64,000 nt of DNA. It comes from Streptomyces caeruleatus (GTDB taxonomy: Bacteria > Actinomycetota > Actinomycetes > Streptomycetales > Streptomycetaceae). Where the stretch lies: positions 248,001 to 312,000 of the forward strand of contig NZ_KQ948934.1 in the NCBI RefSeq assembly GCF_001514235.1, read 5' to 3'. Positions within the stretch are counted from its first letter, which is position 1, and each line of letters starts with the position of its first letter. Below, piece after piece: positions 54,032 to 62,115 of this stretch. The notes under the pieces are model-generated. The model was not told the origin of the DNA and made no database searches. It saw nothing but the letters and a program-made list of their open reading frames with translations. Both the position numbers and the translations under genes were made by a program.

Positions 54032-54403
54032 TCAGACGCCGAGCAGGTCGACCACGAAGATCAGGGTCTCGCCGGGCTTGATCGCCGGAGTCGGGCTCTG
54101 GTTGCCGTAGGCGAGGTGGGCCGGGATGGTCAGCTGACGGCGGCCACCGACCTTCATGCCCTGCACGCCCTGGTCCCAGCCCTTGATGACACGACCGCCA
54201 CCCAGCGGGAAACGGAACGGCGTACCGCGGTTCCAGCTGGCGTCGAACTCCTCGCCCGTGCTGAAGGCGACACCCACGTAGTGCACGGTGACGGTCTGAC
54301 CCGCCTGCGCAACCGCGCCGTCGCCCTCCCAGATGTCCTTGATCTCGAGGTCCGCCGGGGGCTCGCCGCCCGGGAAGTCGATCTCGGGCTTGTCGATGCT
54401 CAC
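54032..54403 (-). CDS. FKBP-type peptidyl-prolyl isomerase, cytoplasmic
   Basis: 123 residues, a single FKBP domain: VTVHYVGVAFSTGEEFDASW, FPLGGGRVIKGWDQGVQGMKVGGRRQLTIP, AYGNQ and ETLIFVVDLLGV, the usual active-site residues. No signal peptide. Catalyses cis-trans isomerisation of prolyl bonds. 58 bases after the lipoprotein FKBP gene and probably co-transcribed. Confidence 0.96.
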   Translation of the reverse strand: MSIDKPEIDFPGGEPPADLEIKDIWEGDGAVAQAGQTVTVHYVGVAFSTGEEFDASWNRGTPFRFPLGGGRVIKGWDQGVQGMKVGGRRQLTIPAHLAYGNQSPTPAIKPGETLIFVVDLLGV

Positions 54404-54461
54404 GTCTTACGCTCCTGCTTGTGGTGGAAAGGCAACAGCACAGTCTTACATCCGGACCGGG

Positions 54462-55466
54462 CTACATCGCCGCCAGGATGTCGACCGAGAAGACCAGCGT
54501 GGAGCCCTTCTTGATGACGCCGCCACTCGGCGGGGTGTCTCCGTAGGCCAGGTCCGGAGGTACGACGACCAGCACCCGGCTGCCCACCTTCTTCCCGACC
54601 AAACCCTGCGCCAGGCCCTTCACGACCTGCTCCATCTGAGGCAGCGCGAACTGACTCAGCTGTCCCTGCCGGTAGCTCGACTCGAACTCCTTGCCGCTGT
54701 CCCAGACCACGCCCTTGAACTGGCACAGGACGGTCTGCTCCGCCTTGACCTCGGCACCGTCGCCCTCCAGGACATAGGCCGTCACCAGCTTCTTCGGCGC
54801 GTCCGTCTTGGGAACGGTCAGGGAAGGCGCCTTGCCGTCGGTGTTCGTGCCCACCTTCGGCAGATCGACGTCGTCCTGGGCGACGGTCTCGCCCTTCGCC
54901 GAACTCTTGGCGTTGAACGCCTCCAGGACATCGATGACGAAGACCAGCGTGTCGGTCCCCTTGATCCCCGCGTCCGGGTTGCCCTGCGGGCCGTAACCCC
55001 AGGTCGGCGGGATCGCCATCTGGACGCGGCTGCCCGCCTTGCGCCCCGCCAGTCCGTACCGCCAGCCAGCGATGACACTGCCCTCGGCGAGCTGGATGAG
55101 CAGCGGCTTCTTCTTGTCGTAGGAGTTGTCGAAGGGCTTGCCGGTGGCCCAGATCTGCCCGAGATAGTTCGCCACGACGAAGTCGTTCTCCGCCACCGTC
55201 TTGCCGTTGCCCGCGATGACCGTCTTCACCGCCAGGTCCTTCGACGGATCCCCACTGCCCTTGGCGACCGTCGGCTTCTCCCCGAACTTCGTACCCGCGG
55301 TGATCGCCGGCAACGGACCATCCACGATCTTCGGCGCCGGAACCGCTGACGTCGCCGGAGCCGAGGGCGACGCACTGTCACTCGCCTTGTCGTCCTTGTC
55401 ATCGCCGCATGCGGCGAGCGTGACCATTCCTGCGGGTACGGCGATGAGAAGCGAGCGTCGGCGCAC
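54462..55466 (-). CDS. Lipoprotein with two FKBP-type prolyl isomerase domains
   Basis: 334 residues from the GTG at 55466 (GAGG eight bases upstream). Lipoprotein signal ending L-A-A-C20, then a charged serine/proline linker. Two FKBP domains follow (about 85-190 and 225-334); the first has a weaker active site (GWRYGLAGRKAGSRVQMAIP) and the second ends LVFSVDILAAM. Probably an extracytoplasmic folding factor. The upstream extension to 55655 runs over the pafA terminator and is rejected. Confidence 0.93.
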   Translation of the reverse strand: MRRRSLLIAVPAGMVTLAACGDDKDDKASDSASPSAPATSAVPAPKIVDGPLPAITAGTKFGEKPTVAKGSGDPSKDLAVKTVIAGNGKTVAENDFVVANYLGQIWATGKPFDNSYDKKKPLLIQLAEGSVIAGWRYGLAGRKAGSRVQMAIPPTWGYGPQGNPDAGIKGTDTLVFVIDVLEAFNAKSSAKGETVAQDDVDLPKVGTNTDGKAPSLTVPKTDAPKKLVTAYVLEGDGAEVKAEQTVLCQFKGVVWDSGKEFESSYRQGQLSQFALPQMEQVVKGLAQGLVGKKVGSRVLVVVPPDLAYGDTPPSGGVIKKGSTLVFSVDILAAM

Positions 55467-55529
55467 GGTGAGAGCCTCGTAATCGGTCGATCTTGTGGAT
55501 GGCGTGCGCGCAACTCTACGGCGTGAGAA

Positions 55530-55558
55530 GGGCGCCGTACGGGAAACGTACGGCGCCC
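55530..55558 (-). terminator. Terminator of pafA
   Basis: Perfect twelve-base stem GGGCGCCGTACG/CGTACGGCGCCC, five-base loop, 36 bases after the pafA stop on the minus strand. Confidence 0.85.
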
Positions 55559-55594
55559 GCGTTGCGTTCCGGAAAACCTGCCGGAACCCGACGC

Positions 55595-56956
55595 TCACAT
55601 ACCGGCGATGAGTTTCTCCACCCGATCGTCCACCGAACGGAACGGGTCCTTGCACAAGACCGTCCGCTGCGCCTGGTCGTTCAGCTTGAGATGAACCCAG
55701 TCGACGGTGAAGTCCCGACGCTGTTCCTGAGCGCGGCGAATGAAATCACCGCGCAACCGGGCCCGAGTGGTCTGCGGCGGAACCGACTTGCCTTCGAAGA
55801 TCTTCAAGTCGTTGCAGATACGGGCGGCTTGCCCCTTCTTCTCCAGCAGGTAGTACAGACCCCGACGACGGTGGATGTCGTGGTACGCGAGGTCTATCTG
55901 CGCGACCCGCGGATGCGACATGGTCATGTTGTGCTTGGCCCGGTACCGCTCGATCAGCTTGTACTTCATGACCCAGTCGATCTCGGTACCGATCCGGTCG
56001 AGGTCCTCCGCCTCGATCGCGTCCAGCGTGCGGCCCCACAGCTCCAGCACCTGCTCGACCGTGCCCGTACGAATACCGCGGCGCTCACAGAAGTCCACGG
56101 CCTTCTCGTAGTACTCGCGCTGCACCTCCAGCGCCGACGCCTCCCGGCCACTGGCCAGACGCACCTTGCGACGACCGGTGATGTCATGGCTGACCTCGCG
56201 GATCGCCCGGATCGGGTTCTCCAGGGTCAGATCCCGCATCACCGTGCCCGCCTCGATCATGCGCAGCACCAGATCGGTCGCGCCGACCTTCAGCAGCATG
56301 GTCGTCTCGGACATGTTCGAGTCGCCCACGATCACATGCAGACGACGGTAGCGCTCGGCATCCGCGTGCGGCTCGTCACGCGTGTTGATGATCGGCCGGG
56401 AACGCGTCGTCGCCGAGGAGACGCCCTCCCAGATGTGCTCCGCCCGCTGACTGACGCAGTACACCGCGCCACGCGGCGTCTGGAGCACCTTCCCGGCGCC
56501 GCACAGCAACTGCCGGGTGACCAGGAACGGGATGAGAATGTCCGCGAGCCGGGAGAACTCGCCGTGGCGTGCCACCAGATAGTTCTCGTGGCACCCGTAC
56601 GAGTTGCCCGCCGAGTCGGTGTTGTTCTTGAAGAGGTAGACGTCGCCCGCGATTCCCTCCTCGTGCAGGCGTCGTTCCGCGTCCACCAGGAGTCCTTCGA
56701 GAATGCGCTCGCCCGCTTTGTCGTGGGTGACCAGTTCGGTCACGTTGTCACATTCCGGTGTCGCGTATTCCGGATGCGAACCCACGTCGAGATACAGGCG
56801 GGCGCCGTTCCGCAGAAAGACATTGCTGCTACGGCCCCATGACACGACACGGCGGAAGAGGTACCGCGCCACCTCGTCAGGCGACAGGCGGCGCTGTCCC
56901 CTGAACGTGCACGTGACGCCGTACTCGTTCTCCAGCCCGAAAATGCGGCGGTCCAT
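55595..56956 (-). CDS. pafA: Pup-protein ligase PafA
   Basis: 453 residues. MDRRIFGLENEYGV carries the metal-binding glutamates; DVYLFKNNTDSAGNSYGCHENYL and RPIINTRDEPHADAERYRRLHVIVGDSNMSE (in two parts) are the shared Dop/PafA signatures of the glutamine-synthetase-like fold. It lacks the N-terminal loop that marks Dop. Joins Pup to lysines of target proteins using ATP. Nine bases after the MFS transporter gene, possibly read from the same transcript. Confidence 0.97.
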   Translation of the reverse strand: MDRRIFGLENEYGVTCTFRGQRRLSPDEVARYLFRRVVSWGRSSNVFLRNGARLYLDVGSHPEYATPECDNVTELVTHDKAGERILEGLLVDAERRLHEEGIAGDVYLFKNNTDSAGNSYGCHENYLVARHGEFSRLADILIPFLVTRQLLCGAGKVLQTPRGAVYCVSQRAEHIWEGVSSATTRSRPIINTRDEPHADAERYRRLHVIVGDSNMSETTMLLKVGATDLVLRMIEAGTVMRDLTLENPIRAIREVSHDITGRRKVRLASGREASALEVQREYYEKAVDFCERRGIRTGTVEQVLELWGRTLDAIEAEDLDRIGTEIDWVMKYKLIERYRAKHNMTMSHPRVAQIDLAYHDIHRRRGLYYLLEKKGQAARICNDLKIFEGKSVPPQTTRARLRGDFIRRAQEQRRDFTVDWVHLKLNDQAQRTVLCKDPFRSVDDRVEKLIAGM

Positions 56957-56965
56957 GACTGAACA

Positions 56966-58225
56966 TTACGCCCGATCCCCCGAGCTGAAACGGGGTTCGA
57001 CAGCACGGTTTGGATCATTTTCCGATGAAGCCGCAACCACCGCACCCCTGGCGGGAGCTGCGAGGACCCGCCCCGTGGCCAGCAGGACCAGCAACGACAC
57101 CGCCCCCGCCGCACCCGGCACGGCAAACCCCCACAGCGCCCCGCCCGCCTCGACGACCGGCCCCGCCAGGCCCGTTCCCACCGACGCGCCCACAGTGAAC
57201 GTCGTCACCAGCCACGAGAACGCCTCGGTGACCGTCCCCCGCGGCGCATGCCGGTCCACCAGCACGAACGCACAAGCGATACACGGCGCCAGGAACACCC
57301 CCGCCACCACCGCCAGCAACGTCATCGCCACCACACCCGGCATCAGCATCAACGGCAGATAACACACCGCCAGAAACGCCACCAGCCACCGCAGCCGCCG
57401 CGCCGGCTCACCGGCCCACTGCCGCGCCCCGTACACCACACCACCGACCAGCGCACCCAGCCCCACGCCCGCCATCAGCCAGCCGTAGACCACATCACCG
57501 CCGTGGTCGTCCGCGTACGACACCGCCGCCACCGCGATCGACCCCAGCGCCATCCCGATGAACAAGAACGCGGCCAGCAGCGCCAGCAGCCCCGACGAAC
57601 GCAGCGCCCCCAGCCAGTGCGCCTCACGCGGCTCCGAACGCCACGCCCGCGACGGCGGCGACACCACCACCGACAGCGCACCCAGCACCCCGATCACATT
57701 CAGCACCAGCAGCGCCGCCTGCGCCGACCACAACGACGCACACAGCGTCAGCAGCAACGGGCCGATCGTGAACATGACCTCCTGCGCCACCGCGTCCATC
57801 GCATACGCCGTGTGCACCTGGCCCTCCTTGTGGAGAACCGACGACCACAACGCCCGCAGACCACCCTCCAACGGCGGCGTGAACAGCCCCGAGGCCGCCA
57901 CAGCCGCATACGCCAGCGGCAGCGACCCCGTCCCCACGAACGCGAACCCGGCCATCGCCACAGCCGAAGCCACCGCCGCCGGCAACTGCACCCGCGGCTG
58001 CCCGTACAGATCCACCAGCCGCCCCAGCACCGGCTGCCCCACCGCGTTGGCGACCCCGTACACCGCCGCCAACCCCCCGGCCAGACTGTACGAACCCCCC
58101 TCCGCGCGCACGAACAGCACGATCGCCAGCGCCGCCACCGCGTTCGGCAGCCTGCCTGTCAACGTGCCGACGAGCAGCCGGGCGGCATGCCTCGCCCTGA
58201 GCACCTCCAGGTATGCGCCGGTCAT
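56966..58225 (-). CDS. MFS transporter
   Basis: 419 residues, twelve predicted membrane helices. Major facilitator pattern (AVAALAIVLFVRAEGGS, GQPVLGRLVDLYGQPR). Divergent from the LacI-type regulator with one clear operator between them, so regulated export or uptake is expected; substrate unknown. Ends just before pafA. Confidence 0.9.
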   Translation of the reverse strand: MTGAYLEVLRARHAARLLVGTLTGRLPNAVAALAIVLFVRAEGGSYSLAGGLAAVYGVANAVGQPVLGRLVDLYGQPRVQLPAAVASAVAMAGFAFVGTGSLPLAYAAVAASGLFTPPLEGGLRALWSSVLHKEGQVHTAYAMDAVAQEVMFTIGPLLLTLCASLWSAQAALLVLNVIGVLGALSVVVSPPSRAWRSEPREAHWLGALRSSGLLALLAAFLFIGMALGSIAVAAVSYADDHGGDVVYGWLMAGVGLGALVGGVVYGARQWAGEPARRLRWLVAFLAVCYLPLMLMPGVVAMTLLAVVAGVFLAPCIACAFVLVDRHAPRGTVTEAFSWLVTTFTVGASVGTGLAGPVVEAGGALWGFAVPGAAGAVSLLVLLATGRVLAAPARGAVVAASSENDPNRAVEPRFSSGDRA

Positions 58226-58246
58226 CAGCCGCGCCGCCCTTCGCGT

Positions 58247-58264
58247 AAGTTTTACGTATAACTT
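58247..58264. promoter_or_regulatory. LacI-type operator between the MFS and lacI-like genes
   Basis: AAGTTTTACGTATAACTT: 16 of 18 bases symmetric about a central CG, the LacI-family hallmark. It lies 22 bases from the MFS start and 60 from the regulator start. A partial second site, TACGTA, is at about 58275. Confidence 0.7.
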
Positions 58265-58323
58265 CCTCCGTCATACGTACCATGTGCGCTGTTCACGAGT
58301 CCAGACGAAGGAGCAGGCGGACG

Positions 58324-59340
58324 GTGGCACCCGGCAGCACCCGCCCCACCAGCCGAGACGTAGCCCAAGCAGCAGGCGTCTCCCAGGCCGCGGTATCCCT
58401 CGTACTCGGCGACAAATGGCGCGGCCGAGTCTCCGAAACCACCGCCGAACGCGTCCGCCAAGCCGCCCGCGACCTCGGCTACCGCCCCAACCTCGCCGCC
58501 CGCAACCTCCGCCTCGGCCACACACGCACCGTCCTGCTCGTCGTCCCCGCCCTCACCACCGAATTCTTCGCCGGCGTGTACACCGGCGCCGCCCGCATCG
58601 CCGCACAACACGGCTTCGGCGTCGTCCTCTACCCCTCCCCCGAAGGCATCGGCCCCGCCCGCGACCCCTTCGCCTCCGCCCAAGCCGCCCTCGACGGCGT
58701 CATCGCCTCCTCCATGGCCGCCGACGCCCTCACCGCCATCCGAGGCGACCAGCTCCCCCTCGTCATGCTCGACAGCGACCCCACAGGCAGCCACGGCGCC
58801 GCCACCGTCAACCTCGACATCACCGACGGCATCCGCCAGGTCACCGACCACCTACTGACCCTCGGCCACCGCCGCTTCCTCCACCTCGCCGCCGACATCG
58901 CCTCCTGGACCTTCGAAGTACGCGCCCACGAACTCGCCGCACGACTCGCACAAGTCCCCGGCACCTCCCTGATCACCGCCGGCGCACCCATCTCCATCGA
59001 CGACGCCCGCACCGCCGCCGAAACCGCCCTCTCCGCCCCGGGCCCCCGCCCCACCGCCGTCATCTGCGACGACGACAAACTCGCCGCCGGCGCCTACAAA
59101 GCCGCCCGCCGCCTCGGCCTGCGCATCCCCGACGACCTCTCCGTCACCGGCCTCGACGACCTCGCCCTCGCCACCGCCATCGACCCCGAACTCACCACCG
59201 TCCGACTCGACGCCGAGCTCTTCGGAGAACGCGGCATGCAAGCCCTCCTGGCCGTCCTCGAAGGCCGCCAACCCGAGGGGAGCGACATTCCGGTCGAGCT
59301 CGTCGTACGAGGCTCCACAGCGCCACCCAGCGCGCCGTAA
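58324..59340 (+). CDS. LacI-family transcriptional regulator
   Basis: 338 residues from the GTG at 58324 (GAAGGAG ten bases upstream). Headpiece TSRDVAQAAGVSQAAVSLVLGDKWRGRVS with hinge AARDLGYRPNLAARNLRLG, then a periplasmic-binding-like sensor domain with VICDDDKLAAGAYKAARRLG and SVTGLDDLALA. It very likely represses the divergent MFS gene and itself through the operator at 58247. Convergent with prcA; a shared terminator follows. Confidence 0.93.
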   Translation: MAPGSTRPTSRDVAQAAGVSQAAVSLVLGDKWRGRVSETTAERVRQAARDLGYRPNLAARNLRLGHTRTVLLVVPALTTEFFAGVYTGAARIAAQHGFGVVLYPSPEGIGPARDPFASAQAALDGVIASSMAADALTAIRGDQLPLVMLDSDPTGSHGAATVNLDITDGIRQVTDHLLTLGHRRFLHLAADIASWTFEVRAHELAARLAQVPGTSLITAGAPISIDDARTAAETALSAPGPRPTAVICDDDKLAAGAYKAARRLGLRIPDDLSVTGLDDLALATAIDPELTTVRLDAELFGERGMQALLAVLEGRQPEGSDIPVELVVRGSTAPPSAP

Positions 59341-59357
59341 GGCCCGCCAGGAACGCC

Positions 59358-59392
59358 CTGTGCCCCGACCGAGAGATCCGGCCGGGGCACAG
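59358..59392. terminator. Bidirectional terminator between lacI-like gene and prcA
   Basis: Ten-base stem CTGTGCCCCG/CGGGGCACAG with a fifteen-base loop, 17 bases after the regulator stop and 21 bases past the prcA stop. Confidence 0.8.
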
Positions 59393-59413
59393 GCGAGACG
59401 CAGCGAGGCGGGA

Positions 59414-60184
59414 CTACTCCTCGGAACTACCGGACTCCTGCGAGTCCTCCCCGTCGTCGGCACTCTCAGCCTCGGTGGACGCACCGTTCGCCTCCAGCAA
59501 CCGCGCCAGCTGACGACCGACGATGCGCTTGAACTTCCGCGACTGCGGACGCGTACGGTCCAGCACCGCGACCTCCAGACGCTCCGCCGGAATCTCCCGC
59601 TGCGTGCCGTTCGACTCGCGCGACAGAGCCTGGACAGCCAGAGCCAGCGCCTCGGCGAGGCTCATACCGTCCTGATGCCGCTGATCAAGGAAATTACTGA
59701 TCAGCTCGGCATTACCACCGACCGCCACCGAACCGTGCTCATCCACGATCGAACCGTCATGCGGCAAGCGATAGATCTGGTCACCCTCAGGCGTCTCACC
59801 CACCTCCGCGACAACCAGCTCCACCTCATACGGCTTCTCCGCCGCCGAAGAGAAGATCGTGCCCAGCGTCTGCGCATACACGTTCGCCAGACCACGAGCC
59901 GTCACATCATCACGGTCATAGGTGTAACCACGAAGATCGGCATACCGCACCCCACCGATCCGCAGATTCTCGTACTCGTTGTACTTACCGGCGGCCGCAA
60001 AACCGATCCGGTCATAGATCTCACTGAACTTGTGCAACGCACGGGACGGGTTCTCACCGACGAACACGATGCCATCGGCATACTGCAGCACAACCAGGCT
60101 GCGACCACGCGCGATGCCCTTACGGGCATACTCCGCCCGGTCGGCCATGGCCTGCTGGGGGGAGACATAGAACGGCGTCGACAC
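59414..60184 (-). CDS. prcA: 20S proteasome alpha subunit
   Basis: 256 residues from a GTG start. N-terminal gate MSTPFYVSPQQAMADRAEYARKGIARG is split into the flexible tail and helix H0; the alpha fold follows (LVVLQYADGIVFVGENPS, AAAGKYNEYENLRIGG). The C-terminus is acidic (DGEDSQESGSSEE). Forms the outer rings with PrcB inside. 61 bases after prcB. Confidence 0.97.
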   Translation of the reverse strand: MSTPFYVSPQQAMADRAEYARKGIARGRSLVVLQYADGIVFVGENPSRALHKFSEIYDRIGFAAAGKYNEYENLRIGGVRYADLRGYTYDRDDVTARGLANVYAQTLGTIFSSAAEKPYEVELVVAEVGETPEGDQIYRLPHDGSIVDEHGSVAVGGNAELISNFLDQRHQDGMSLAEALALAVQALSRESNGTQREIPAERLEVAVLDRTRPQSRKFKRIVGRQLARLLEANGASTEAESADDGEDSQESGSSEE

Positions 60185-60245
60185 CGGTTATCCGTCCCTT
60201 TCTGTCGAAGTCACAGGATCACCTAGAAAAGACCGAACCCCGCCG

Positions 60246-61091
60246 CTACAGCAGCGCGGCCCGCGGGCCGTCAGGCTGCTCCAGACGCCGCTCCAGAATG
60301 GAACGAGCGATCTCGGACGACTCCTCGTCGCCGAGCCGGCGGAAACCATCCTCGGTGATCACCGTGACGATCGGATAGATCCGGCGGGCGACATCGGGAC
60401 CACCGGTCGCCGAATCGTCGTCAGCCGCGTCATACAAGGCCTGCACCACCAGCGTCGTGGCCTCGGCCTCGGTGAGGTCAGCACGGAACAGCTTCTTCAT
60501 CGCCCCACGCGCGAAGATCGAACCAGAACCGGTCGCGGCGTAACCCTGCTCCTCCGACCGACCACCCGTCACGTCGTAGGAGAAGATCCGCCCCTTGTCC
60601 CGATCGACGTCATAGCCGGCGAAGAGCGGAACGACGGCCAGCCCCTGCATAGCCATCCCGAGGTTCGACCGGATCATGGTCGACAACCGGTTCGCCTTGC
60701 CCTCCAGGGACAGCTGCGCACCCTCGACCTTCTCGAAGTGCTCCAGCTCCAACTGGAACAGCTTCACCATCTCGACCGCCAGGCCGGCGGTACCCGCGAT
60801 ACCCACGGCCGAGTACTCGTCGGCAGGGAACACCTTCTCGATGTCCCGCTGCGCGATCACGTTCCCCATCGTCGCCCGCCGGTCACCGGCGAGGACGACA
60901 CCACCAGGGAACGTCACCGCCACGATCGTCGTGCCGTGCGGCGCCTCGATCACACCCTGCGTCGGCGGGAGTTGACGGTTACCGGGCAGCATCTCCGGCT
61001 GGTGCTCCGAGAGAAAGTCCATGAACGAGGACGACCCAGGCGTCAGGAAGGCAGCTGGTAGACGCCCGGTGCTACGAGTGTTGGCTTCCAC
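60246..61091 (-). CDS. prcB: 20S proteasome beta subunit
   Basis: 281 residues from the GTG at 61091 (GGAAGG seven bases upstream). A 53-residue propeptide precedes the catalytic T54 (HGTTIVAV); mature features include GDRRATMG and GTAGLAVEM. Threonine protease of the Pup-proteasome. The first 49 bases lie inside the preceding endonuclease-like gene, an unusual overlap that implies coupled translation. Confidence 0.97.
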   Translation of the reverse strand: MEANTRSTGRLPAAFLTPGSSSFMDFLSEHQPEMLPGNRQLPPTQGVIEAPHGTTIVAVTFPGGVVLAGDRRATMGNVIAQRDIEKVFPADEYSAVGIAGTAGLAVEMVKLFQLELEHFEKVEGAQLSLEGKANRLSTMIRSNLGMAMQGLAVVPLFAGYDVDRDKGRIFSYDVTGGRSEEQGYAATGSGSIFARGAMKKLFRADLTEAEATTLVVQALYDAADDDSATGGPDVARRIYPIVTVITEDGFRRLGDEESSEIARSILERRLEQPDGPRAALL

Positions 61092-61654
61092 GCGATTCCT
61101 TCCACGTAAGCAGCAGCCCGCCTTATGACGTCGGGCCGATCCTTGAACTGCCCCAGTGCGGCGTTGCAGCTGAAGCACAGTACGCCACGGACCCTACCCG
61201 TCTCGTGGCAGTGATCCACATGCTCGGGGAGAGCCGCCAAACATATGCAGCAGACGCCCCCTTGAGAGGCGACCAACTCGTCGCGCTCGGCTTCCGTGAG
61301 GCCGTACTGCCGCTTCAGATGGTCCTGTCGCCCCTGGATGGACCGGCACGCCTTGCACCGCGTCGACAGGCCATCGGATGCAGTGGCGTTGCGATGCCAC
61401 TCACTGTGCGGCTTGATCTCACCGCATGTCCGGCAGAGCTTATGCCCGGCCGGTACGTCCACCTTCTCCCGAAGCGACTTCCCCACGGCTTCCCGGCGGC
61501 GCCGGTAGTGCGCAGCGCTGTACTCCGCTACACACTCCCGGCACCGCACCTGAAGGCCGTCACGGCGGTTCCTGTCTCGTGCGAATGCCTCAGGAGGCAA
61601 GTCTCGCTTGCAGCCCGTGCATTGCTTCGCGCTCGGATCCCCAGTCACCCTCAT
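61043..61654 (-). CDS. Recombination endonuclease VII-like HNH protein
   Basis: 203 residues from ATG at 61654 (GAAGG nine bases upstream). Two N-terminal C-x-x-C pairs (CTGC...CREC, CRTC...CKAC) form zinc knuckles. The C-terminal endonuclease VII domain has CCICLAALPEHVDHCHETGRV (HNH-type DHCH) and LCFSCNAALGQFKD. The family resolves branched DNA in phage T4. Located between pup and prcB and overlapping prcB, as I recall for other Streptomyces; its role there is unknown. Confidence 0.92.
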   Translation of the reverse strand: MRVTGDPSAKQCTGCKRDLPPEAFARDRNRRDGLQVRCRECVAEYSAAHYRRRREAVGKSLREKVDVPAGHKLCRTCGEIKPHSEWHRNATASDGLSTRCKACRSIQGRQDHLKRQYGLTEAERDELVASQGGVCCICLAALPEHVDHCHETGRVRGVLCFSCNAALGQFKDRPDVIRRAAAYVEGIAWKPTLVAPGVYQLPS

Positions 61655-61697
61655 CCCCCGCAACCTTCAATCCGAAGGCGAAGCGGTTTGAGTTCCT

Positions 61698-61916
61698 TTA
61701 CTGCCCACCCTTTTGGACGAATGAACGCACGAAATCCTCGGCATTTTCCTCGAGTACGTCGTCAATCTCGTCCAGAACCGAGTCGACGTCGTCGCTCAGC
61801 TTCTCCTGCCGCTCCTTGAGGTCCTCAGAAGCCTGCGCCTCAGTCGCCTGCTCCTCGACCTCCTCGGTAGAGCGCGTGGCCTTCTGCTGTCCGCCGCCGG
61901 TGTCCTTGGTTGCCAT
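61698..61916 (-). CDS. pup: Prokaryotic ubiquitin-like protein Pup
   Basis: 72 residues from ATG at 61916 (GAGGG three bases upstream). Acidic, largely disordered, with the coiled-coil region ERQEKLSDDVDSVLDEIDDVLE that binds Arc/Mpa and the C-terminal Gly-Gly-Gln that Dop deamidates to Glu before ligation. 43 bases before the endonuclease-like gene. Confidence 0.98.
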   Translation of the reverse strand: MATKDTGGGQQKATRSTEEVEEQATEAQASEDLKERQEKLSDDVDSVLDEIDDVLEENAEDFVRSFVQKGGQ

Positions 61917-62115
61917 ATCCCTCACCCCGCTCAGTTCGCCCGACATGGTCGGCAGGTCGGCTTTCCTGCCGATCGGTGATGATCAGACCCTACAAGCCGG
62001 GTCTGACATCGGCCCCGCAGTTTCGGCAACGTACGGGGGCCATCTCGATGATTCCCGGACGCCGGGTTTTCCACCCTGTTCGGCCGACGTCCGGTCGATG
62101 TGGTCTGTGTACCCC

